DNA of 64,000 nucleotides from Scortum barcoo (Eukaryota; Chordata; Actinopteri; Centrarchiformes; Terapontidae), in the NCBI GenBank assembly GCA_023238725.1, contig CM041548.1, positions 16,327,752 through 16,391,751 of the forward strand, in the 5' to 3' direction. The notes below the pieces were generated by a model. The model worked only from the letters and a program-made list of their open reading frames with translations. It was not told the origin of the DNA and made no database searches. Every line of letters begins with the position of its first letter. Position 1 is the stretch's first letter. Below, piece by piece: positions 62,001 to 64,000 of the stretch. Made by a program: the position numbers and the translations under genes.

Positions 62001-63693
62001 CTCTTAGCTCAATACACATGGATCACTGGGTTATTCAGGGAATATAGGCCAAGTTATTCTGATATCCTCCCCCTCGAGAGCGTAAGGGGACATTCCAGCT
62101 GCTCAAGTGGAGCAACAGTAAAAAGGAGTCTCTCTCGCTTCAGTGGATACAGGTCACTGAAAGCAAAGGCCCTCAGTGCGGTGACCAGCTACAGGCTCTT
62201 TGTCTGCCGCCGGGTCTTAAAGTGATATTTCACTTTGCTGCAGATGTGCCTAATGCTTTGGTCACACATGTCTCCTGGGTATGAATTTTCCACTCAGGTA
62301 TACAAAGTTCGGCAGCCGGATAGCTCAACTAGATGATGTATATCATCCCTTCATCCCTTCTTCCTGTGACTGACTGGTGACCAGTCATGGGGTGTGCCCT
62401 GCCTTTCGGCCAATGACAGCTGGGATAGGCTCCAGCACCCCACAAGGGTAAGTGGTACAGAAAATGGATGGATGGTATACAAAGGTTTTTTTTTGTTGTT
62501 GTTGTTTTTTTATATACAAAAGTGGAGATGGGAGGTGTTTTTTTAATTCCTTGGAAAGTAAAAAACGAATGTAAAGTTCAATATTAGATACACACTAGTG
62601 ATGACACTAGTCTTAAGCACGTCACAAAAAGGTATTAAATTTGTACTTTAGTTAATGCCATTATATTGATTATAGACTAATCCTTGTATCTACACAATGT
62701 AGTCCCAATGTAAAGAGTTAAATATATACGGTTCTTAATTTATTTGACCTTTTTTTAAGCAGTCTACACAATAAATGATTGGTCCTTAGCTTAATGATTA
62801 GCCGCTTATCATAATCGTTGATTATTTGCCTTCTGACCTACTTACTGGTTTCTTTTATATCTTGGAAAGTGATATCAAATTACGCCATGCATTTAAAAGG
62901 AAGAGTCTGTTTGCGAAGGCAACATCATGGCCTAATAGATTATCATTTAATAGTAATTTTGGTCAGTATAAAATAAGAGGGAGCAGTATCTAGTTCAGCT
63001 AAATATAATGAAATTAAGTGCAACTTATAAAACTTTTCTACAGCTTTAAACCTGAGTTAGTTACTTGTTTCGCACACAACATAACACTGACATTTTATTA
63101 CCATATCAAATTGATAGAGGAAACTTGTTAGCAAACCGGAGCAACATTATCATTAAATTAGAGTTGTGTTTATGACCAAATGACCAAAGTCCGGAAATCT
63201 GAGAGAACCTGCACAGTCTGTAATAATTCCTTGTGGGATTGACACAATGAGTGACGCCTTTCATATTTCACAGTCATTTGATCCATTGTCCATCTAGAAA
63301 TACTGATCAGAAAAGCTTTAACAGTAAAACATTGTAGTTTTATTTCTATCAACCAGCTGTCTGGTACATTCACAAATACTGAATGGAAAAAAGTCCATTC
63401 ATAACACCCCAGTATATTTATTGCACTCCAAGTGTCTCCACCATGAAACACACACACTCCTCTCAGTGTTTGTACATCGCCATATACGGGCAGCCTGAGG
63501 CCGGCATGAGGTCATACCTCTGAGTTTGTACAGCTCTCCATTGACAGAGTTTACAATGAACATGTGCGGAGCCTCGTCGCTCGCGGTTACCGAGGCACCG
63601 ATCAGGGGCAGGGACCCGCGGGGCTTCTGGCTCTTCCCCTGTTCGTTGACAAAGTACTGCAGCTGTCCCAACTCTGGATCTAACACAAAGTAC
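5696..63693 (-). CDS. osbpl10: ORP10, oxysterol-binding protein-related lipid transfer protein (11 exons, 5' end outside window)
   Basis: ORP-family proteins move lipids at membrane contact sites. ORP10 is known to carry phosphatidylserine against PI4P, paired with ORP9, between ER and Golgi/endosome membranes. The spliced reading shows the C-terminal PH half (exons 63518 and 53918), a linker with a helical stretch and a [18 protein letters not shown] block, an acidic tract, and a full ORD containing LPTFILEKRSLLEMYA, KKPYNP and the family signature EQVSHHPP. It ends in GDGWIYNNPLWKST and a stop. All introns are GT-AG and phases agree over about 710 codons; human ORP10 is about 764 residues, so roughly the first 100 residues are missing here. 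ORP10 rather than ORP11 is favoured by SDEAPHM in the PH domain, VTITHHKSPAAARRAKSQY, CSWEVP and KHNPTNTIVCKA. No FFAT-like EFFDA motif is visible, as expected for ORP10. Whether it is an a or b fish paralogue cannot be told. Confidence 0.93.
5741..7187 (-). other. osbpl10: osbpl10 last intron
   Basis: A 1447-bp GT-AG intron. It is AT-rich, with an A(16) run near 6913. The short reading frames inside look random and nothing else was recognised. Confidence 0.8.
7188..7341 (-). CDS. osbpl10: osbpl10 exon: C-terminal helix of ORD
   Basis: The exon is 154 nt, with acceptor TGCTCGTAG and donor GAG|GTACAG. It encodes RLWQHVTKSLKEGNIDEATE, HKHRLEERQRGEERQRAA and PWTPKYFSKE. The strongly charged helix and the PW.PKYF block are typical of the C-terminal end of ORP proteins. 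The intron to the next coding exon upstream in the transcript is only 111 bp. Confidence 0.95.
7453..7635 (-). CDS. osbpl10: osbpl10 exon: ORD, distal part
   Basis: The exon is 183 nt, with acceptor CCCACTCAG and donor TCCAG|GTGAAA. It encodes VTAEVKHNPTNTIVCKAQGE, WNGTLEFTYSSGETKVIDT and LRPVERQGRTES. The KHNPTNTIVCKA run is a good discriminator for ORP10 over ORP11, which has Ile and Arg changes here (from memory). Confidence 0.96.
7636..8714 (-). other. osbpl10: osbpl10 intron, 1079 bp
   Basis: A GT-AG intron of AT-rich unique-looking sequence. No repeat family or secondary gene was recognised. Confidence 0.8.
8715..8901 (-). CDS. osbpl10: osbpl10 exon: ORD beta-barrel strands
   Basis: The exon is 187 nt, with acceptor TCCTCTCAG and donor CACAG|GTGAGT. 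It encodes VLCLLEHDEEYVFTLPCAYA, RSILTVPWVELGGKVSISC and YSATVTFHTKPFYGGKVH. It joins both neighbours with split codons (G/GA and AG/G). It is close to ORP10 throughout. Confidence 0.96.
10749..10773. repeat. (TTA)n simple repeat
   Basis: Eight trinucleotide units lie immediately before the L2-like fragment. A site of this kind is often the target or edge of LINE insertions. Confidence 0.9.
10967..11215 (+). pseudogene. L2 reverse transcriptase ORF, C-terminal remnant
   Basis: The remnant ends ...KNRLKTFLFDKAYS and stops, the normal end of fish L2 ORF2. The preceding part of the protein is in another frame because of a single-base insertion near 10977. No catalytic motif of the reverse transcriptase or endonuclease survives in the copy. 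Confidence 0.8.
11308..11352 (+). repeat. Three 15-bp tandem units inside L2 3' UTR
   Basis: TCTCTGCTTCCTCTT is repeated three times exactly (11308, 11323, 11338) within the pyrimidine-rich L2 tail. Confidence 0.9.
13540..13870 (+). repeat. Dispersed teleost repeat, 'TACTTCTTCCACCA' family
   Basis: It contains CTTCTGTACTTTTACCTGAG and ends CTCGGTACTTCTTCCACCAT. These are the end blocks of a MITE-like family very common in fish. Inverted partners occur near 17976 and 28343. Confidence 0.6.
14011..14509 (-). CDS. osbpl10: osbpl10 exon: ORD core with EQVSHHPP signature
   Basis: The exon is 499 nt, phase 0 to 1, with acceptor TTTCCTAG and donor GAAG|GTGAGC. It begins VVLPTFILEKRSLLEMYANF and contains FVEYYLTAFHEGRKG, KKPYNPVLGETFHCSWEVP and RFVAEQVSHHPPVSGFYCE. 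The paired histidines of EQVSHHPP and the lysines of KKPYNP contact the PI4P headgroup in known ORD structures. A variable insert (about residues 84-112 of the exon) sits between the CSWEVP and YRVRFVAEQ parts, the least conserved part of the domain. All expected signature residues are present. Confidence 0.96.
14603..14742 (-). CDS. osbpl10: osbpl10 exon: acidic tract and start of ORD
   Basis: The exon encodes LEDISPTEEVTDTEDNEEED, then LGVLDDQRSIILHLLSQLKL and GMDLTR, with donor CGG|GTAAAA. The second part is the ORP10/11 lead-in to the ORD (lid helix region). Two acceptor AGs lie 10 nt apart: CATAG with its upper boundary at 14752, and CACAG at 14742. The 14742 boundary keeps the frame with the preferred donor of the preceding exon. 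Confidence 0.85.
16568..16595. repeat. (CA)n interrupted simple repeat
   Basis: ACACACACACACATACATGC followed by further CA units. Confidence 0.85.
17120..17860 (-). mobile_element. Tc1-like DNA transposon remnant (copy A, internally deleted)
   Basis: Minus-strand reading gives SDKLKENTECLSPTVKG, LLAWFGSTCSP, ERRVTANQYKV, YPMMKHLYPGG and IHRTRGVTEWSDE, spread over several frames. These are the middle of a fish Tc1 transposase with frameshifts. The stretch after TEWSDE should continue with the HMLWPSQSPDLNP block holding a catalytic acidic region but jumps to the 3' part, so that block is deleted. The 3' end reads GGCCCAACATCTTACTAAGA, shared with copy B. Terminal inverted repeats were not identified; ends are approximate. 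Confidence 0.75.
17976..18080 (-). repeat. Dispersed repeat fragment, 'TACTTCTTCCACCA' family
   Basis: The reverse complement ends like the copy at 13540: TGATGGAAAAAGCATTCAGA on the plus strand corresponds to the family end. It contains GAAGTTCTGCATTTAAAAG. Confidence 0.5.
19277..19318 (+). repeat. (GA)21 microsatellite
   Basis: Forty-two bases of uninterrupted GA. Translations of this tract explain the Arg/Glu-rich reading frames here. Its complement (TC)16 lies 0.7 kb away at 20025. Confidence 0.97.
19567..20056 (+). repeat. Pyrimidine-rich tract ending in (TC)16
   Basis: Roughly 490 bp of strongly C/T-biased plus strand with few purines, finishing in an exact TC repeat at 20025-20056. 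The reading frames across it are Ser/Pro/Leu-rich, as expected from composition alone. Confidence 0.8.
21301..21575 (+). repeat. Dispersed teleost repeat, 'GCTGCAACTAAT' family
   Basis: It begins GGGCTGAAACTAATTATTTT, continues AATTTAGTCTGTAAAATAAG and TTTCCCAAAGCTTTGATGG, and ends TAATCAACCAATCAGTCAG. Block order matches the family. Confidence 0.65.
21590..22130 (+). mobile_element. Tc1-like DNA transposon remnant (copy B, internally deleted)
   Basis: Plus-strand reading contains KVTENQYKVILSDHL, then NHVNYMLWPSQSPHLNPTEY and LERHVRRRSPPPS, the end of a fish Tc1 transposase, followed by GGCCCAAACACCTTACTAAG as in copy A. Two stretches are missing: the one between GLF.DD and NHV, and the one between SPPPS and the 3' GGCCC. 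Orientation is opposite to copy A. No terminal inverted repeats were confirmed. Confidence 0.78.
23328..23344. repeat. (CA)n short repeat
   Basis: About eight CA units. Confidence 0.9.
24540..24775 (-). repeat. Dispersed teleost repeat, 'GCTGCAACTAAT' family, inverted copy
   Basis: The plus strand reads CATCACCTCGGACTCTGGGA, TGGGTATTTTACACTATTTT and CAAGCAACTAATCAGTTAAT and ends GAGCTGCAGTCC, the reverse complement of the family order seen at 21301. Confidence 0.6.
27108..27153. repeat. Perfect 20-bp inverted repeat, 6-nt loop
   Basis: Left arm ACAATGGAGATGTTTTGACA (27108-27127), loop CGTTAC, right arm 27134-27153 its exact reverse complement. No mismatch in 20 pairs. It lies inside a non-repetitive intronic segment with open frames on both strands (26730-27175) that I do not recognise as protein. 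Confidence 0.95.
28343..28420 (-). repeat. Dispersed repeat fragment, 'TACTTCTTCCACCA' family
   Basis: CAAGTAAAACTCCTGCATTC and CAGTAAAAGTACAAAAGTA are internal blocks of the same family as the copies at 13540 and 17976. Confidence 0.55.
29658..29698 (+). repeat. Direct duplication of an 18-bp block
   Basis: TTTGAGAACAACCTTCTT occurs at 29658-29675 and again at 29681-29698, separated by five bases. Confidence 0.9.
31044..31205 (+). mobile_element. tRNA-derived SINE
   Basis: The head reads GCTCCCTTGGTAGACTAATG GTTAAG (A-box-like), followed about 30 bp on by AGTTCAATTCCAGCCAGG (B-box-like). The body TTTGCTGTCATCAC, CGCTTCCTGTCTGT and TTTCACTATCC and an A-rich tail match a widespread fish SINE body (from memory). 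It cannot be a functional tRNA: the acceptor stem does not close and no CCA-side stem is present. Confidence 0.7.
32205..32560 (+). repeat. Dispersed teleost repeat with internal ~100-bp units
   Basis: It reads AGACATTTGCTAATTAGCAC, GCAGGTATTTGGTCATAAAC, GGTGCTAGAGGAAAAGTGAA, ATCACCAAAGTTATTACAAT, GGCAATCCATCCGATAGTTG and then a second GGTGCCAGAGGAAAAGTCAG. Repeated 'gctagaggaaaagt...aatccatccaatagttgttgag' units are a hallmark of a common fish repeat. No coding capacity. Confidence 0.7.
34830..35260 (+). mobile_element. Degraded Rex/RTE-type retroelement fragment
   Basis: Blocks TTGGACATGCCTGGCATACC, GGAGGCATTTGAATCAGATA, GAGGAGCAG-like AAGGAGCAGTGGTGCTACAC, AGGGTGAGCCCAGCTGTTGT and GTCTTTTGGTCATTACC follow the order of a common teleost interspersed repeat (memory of the consensus; exact family uncertain). 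About 175 bp of unrelated sequence interrupts it between 34990 and 35164. Confidence 0.5.
36383..36785 (-). CDS. osbpl10: osbpl10 exon: dimerisation helix and Pro-rich linker
   Basis: The exon is about 403 nt, with acceptor TGTACCACAG. It begins VMSQAEGQQKNLVQSIDSLP and continues with [20 protein letters not shown], the conserved helical block between PH and ORD in ORP10/11, a region implicated in the ORP9-ORP10 association. The second half is low in conservation and rich in Pro and Ser. The chosen donor is ACGG|GTACCA (phase 1), which pairs with the acceptor before GGCTGG in the next exon. A weaker donor GTTTGT a few bases further on would give phase 0 and would need the other upstream acceptor. 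The start is firm; the 3' boundary is less so. Confidence 0.85.
39395..39440 (+). repeat. Retroelement-tail-like sequence
   Basis: AAATTTCCCCCTGGGGATAA followed by ATAAGGTATTCTGATCCTGA resembles the 3' tail of widespread fish retroelements (tttccccttggggatcaataaag...). The body is not recognisable. Confidence 0.4.
40312..40331. repeat. (CA)n short repeat
   Basis: About ten CA units. Confidence 0.9.
43252..43770 (+). other. Unrecognised 172-codon open frame in intron
   Basis: This is one of the longest uninterrupted frames outside the osbpl10 exons and is antisense to the gene. The predicted protein is hydrophobic in places and Lys/Asn-rich at the end. I recognise no domain, transposase or retroviral motif, and no splice-flanked exon structure. 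Codon use looks AT-driven. Most likely a chance frame; recorded because of its length. Confidence 0.15.
45450..45700 (-). mobile_element. L2 (Maui-like) LINE 3' end, inverted solo tail
   Basis: The plus strand reads GTCAATTGTATTTATAGCCC, GGGACTTTACAATCTGTACA, AGGAAGAGCAACAGAGGAG and AGACATGCAATAGATGTTGT. This is the reverse complement of the same 3' UTR landmarks found at 11960-12150, so only the last ~250 bp of an L2-type element was inserted, in the gene's own orientation. Confidence 0.8.
45967..46164 (-). CDS. osbpl10: osbpl10 exon: Ser-rich linker after PH domain
   Basis: The exon is 198 nt, phase 0 to 0, with acceptor CCCTCCCCCAG and donor GAG|GTGGGT. It encodes GRTRSFSLLPHLTPSSSPGS, QRHLS and NIVTITHHKSPAAARRAKSQ and ends LLEVKE, the start of the helix continued by the next exon. 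The ITHHKSPAAARRAKSQY block is strongly ORP10-like. The Ser/Arg-rich portion is likely disordered and a plausible phosphorylation target (inference). Confidence 0.92.
46165..50550 (-). other. osbpl10: osbpl10 intron, 4.4 kb
   Basis: Mostly AT-rich. It has an eleven-base C run at 47442 and a complex block at 49970-50480 that looks unlike neighbouring repeat debris. No gene recognised. Confidence 0.7.
47442..47452 (+). repeat. C(11) homopolymer
   Basis: Eleven consecutive C on the plus strand in otherwise AT-rich sequence. Confidence 0.95.
50551..50619 (-). CDS. osbpl10: osbpl10 candidate cassette exon, 23 codons in frame
   Basis: The exon is 69 nt, phase 0 at both ends, with a pyrimidine/T-rich acceptor GTTTGGTTTCAG and a good donor CTG|GTGAGT. 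It encodes a charged, glycine-rich insert (VRKLKGSDEHLS..., ending GGGQEVL). Skipping it keeps the frame and joins SSAK directly to GSSSSGRTRSFSLLPH, which is the arrangement I recall for mammalian ORP10. It is therefore probably an alternatively used or fish-specific exon. No homologue of the 23 residues was recognised. Exon identity rests on the splice sites and the open, phase-compatible frame. Confidence 0.65.
50620..53917 (-). other. osbpl10: osbpl10 intron, 3.3 kb
   Basis: Its 5' end in the transcript is the CA repeat at 53864. The rest is AT-rich, without a recognised gene or repeat family. Confidence 0.75.
53864..53905 (-). repeat. (CA)n in transcript (TG on + strand), next to donor site
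   Basis: About 42 bases of TG dinucleotides with one GA interruption on the plus strand. In the osbpl10 transcript this is a CA repeat starting about 12 nt after the exon end at 53918, separated only by the GTAAAACACTGC donor region. Intronic CA repeats near 5' splice sites are known binding sites for hnRNP L. Confidence 0.95.
53918..53997 (-). CDS. osbpl10: osbpl10 exon: C-terminal helix of PH domain
   Basis: The exon is 80 nt, with acceptor CTTTGCAG and donor AAG|GTAAAA. It encodes SDAKEQQFWISQLQACARRH and then SDSSAK. The tryptophan in the QFWISQL helix is the conserved PH-domain residue. It enters with two bases completing an Ala codon and leaves in phase 0. The intron directly downstream in the transcript opens with a long CA repeat (see the repeat at 53864). 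Confidence 0.92.
54578..54720 (+). repeat. Dispersed teleost repeat, 'GCTGCAACTAAT' family, internally deleted
   Basis: It begins GGCTGCAGCTAATGGTTATT, then TTTTACAGTCCAAAATCCCA, AAGATATTCATTTAACAACA and AAATCCTCACATTTGAGAGG. Family order is kept but the middle is shortened. Confidence 0.6.
56285..56465 (+). repeat. Dispersed teleost repeat fragment
   Basis: ATGGTGTGGGTTAAAATGAC, TACTCTGTTAAGGTTACAGA, ACATGGTTAAGGTCAGAGAG and GCTGACTGTTGGAAAC are ordered blocks of a common fish repeat, from memory. Confidence 0.5.
59026..59043. promoter_or_regulatory. Palindrome with E-box, beside octamer-like ATGCTAAT
   Basis: ATATGCAC-CT-GTGCATAT has perfect 8-bp arms and contains the E-box CACCTG at its centre. 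ATGCTAAT, a POU/octamer-like site, overlaps its left side at 59020-59027. The surrounding sequence is complex and not repeat-like. A regulatory role is inference only. Confidence 0.3.
60066..60170 (+). repeat. Dispersed teleost repeat fragment
   Basis: AAAAGTTTGACATTTTGGGT, TTTAGCTTTCCTTCTGAGAG, TCAGATAGGTAGATTGATTC and CGCTCTTATG correspond to a frequent fish repeat opening (aaagttcgacattttgggaaatacgc...). Confidence 0.6.
62310..62480 (+). mobile_element. SINE/LINE-type repeat tail with GGAT end
   Basis: It ends GACAGCTGGGATAGGCTCCA, GCACCCCACAAGGGTAAGTG, GTACAGAAAATGGATGGATG G, a very common fish retroelement tail with a short ATGG repeat. The upstream GCCGGATAGCTCAACTAG resembles a tRNA A-box but no B-box follows. 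Confidence 0.65.
63518..63693 (-). CDS. osbpl10: osbpl10 exon: middle and C-terminal part of PH domain
   Basis: The exon is 176 nt, with acceptor ...CCTTGCAG and donor AGAG|GTATGA. Its first base completes a codon and the last base starts one. It encodes YFVLDPELGQLQYFVNEQ, KPRGSLPLIGA, SDEAPHMFIVNS and GELYKLR, which are the beta strands of the ORP10/11 pleckstrin-homology domain, the module that binds phosphoinositide (PI4P) at Golgi or endosomal membranes. It joins the next exon as KLR-A-SDAKE. The preceding exons lie outside the window. Confidence 0.93.
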
Positions 63694-64000
63694 CTGCAAG
63701 GGAGGAAAACAAAGACAGAGAGAGGGAAGTTAAGAGAGTAATGGACCAGAGAGAAAGAAGGCGAGAGGGAAACAGAGGAAGCGCCGTTAACGTTATCATC
63801 ATTTTGTTTTATGCTCTCATTATCGCAGCTTGTTTACTGGTAAAACTTTTTTTATACTCCTGTTACACAAACTTTTCAGGATATAGCAGGGAGTAAAAAC
63901 GAAAGAGGAGGGCTATGAATGAGTGCAAGACGAGGCAAAAGAGAGTCGCCGTAAAAACACACAACACCTTTAAATTTCTCGCCTCCCCTGCAGCAGCGCC
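63694..64000 (-). other. osbpl10: osbpl10 intron at window edge
   Basis: Sequence upstream of the PH exon. It starts (minus strand) with the pyrimidine-rich acceptor region TTTTCCTCCCTTGCAG. The next upstream exon is not in the window. Confidence 0.75.

Larger units (their letters stand above)
53998..63517 (-). other. osbpl10: osbpl10 intron, 9.5 kb
   Basis: It includes dispersed repeat fragments at 54578, 56285, 60066 and 62310, and complex CNE-like blocks at 55140-55760 and 58990-59600. No second gene recognised. Confidence 0.7.

Noticed and set aside
5696..63693. Identification as OSBPL11
   Set aside because: The PH region SDEAPHM, the HHKSPAAARRAKSQY block and KHNPTNTIVCKA fit ORP10. 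The PH and linker I recall for ORP11 differ clearly. The C-terminal helix is intermediate, so the paralogue call rests on the other exons.
1..64000. CRISPR arrays, operons, prophage or bacterial features
   Set aside because: Intron-exon structure and repeats are vertebrate. No regularly spaced direct repeats with unique spacers were seen.

Overview
This is a stretch of vertebrate chromosome, almost certainly from a spiny-rayed teleost fish. It has widely spaced GT-AG exons of one conserved vertebrate gene. The introns hold teleost-type repeats: L2/Maui-like LINE ends, Tc1-like transposons, a tRNA-type SINE and dispersed MITE-like families. No bacterial or viral genome features were seen.

One protein-coding gene explains the coding signal. 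It is the fish orthologue of OSBPL10 (oxysterol-binding protein-related protein 10, ORP10) and lies entirely on the minus strand. Eleven exons, in transcript order, were placed by reading splice sites by eye: 63518-63693, 53918-53997, 50551-50619, 45967-46164, 36383-36785, 14603-14742, 14011-14509, 8715-8901, 7453-7635, 7188-7341 and 5696-5740. All introns are GT-AG and every phase matches, giving an open frame of about 710 residues. It runs from the middle of the PH domain, through a linker and the whole ORD lipid-transfer domain, to the stop codon. The first exons (N-terminus and start of the PH domain) lie beyond position 64000. The 3' UTR runs downward from 5695, with candidate poly(A) signals near 5106, 4490 and 3993.

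Layout: 1-3990 is AT-rich downstream sequence with degraded repeats. 3990-14742 holds the UTR and the ORD exons, with an L2 LINE 3' end in one intron. 14743-36382 is a 21.6 kb intron with two deleted Tc1 elements in opposite orientations, a GA/TC simple-repeat pair, a SINE, a 20-bp perfect hairpin and several complex blocks that may be conserved non-coding elements. 36383-54000 carries the linker exons and the end of the PH domain, including a 69-nt in-frame exon that I do not recall in the mammalian protein. 54000-64000 is a large intron and the PH exon.

The most interesting signals are this candidate cassette exon, a CA repeat (in the transcript) starting about a dozen bases after the donor of the exon before it, tandem acceptors at the acidic-linker exon, the perfect intronic hairpin, and the CNE-like blocks. 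I found no convincing second protein gene, no functional tRNA or rRNA gene, no CRISPR array and no unknown multi-gene system. Repeat family names come from memory of consensus sequences, not from a search.
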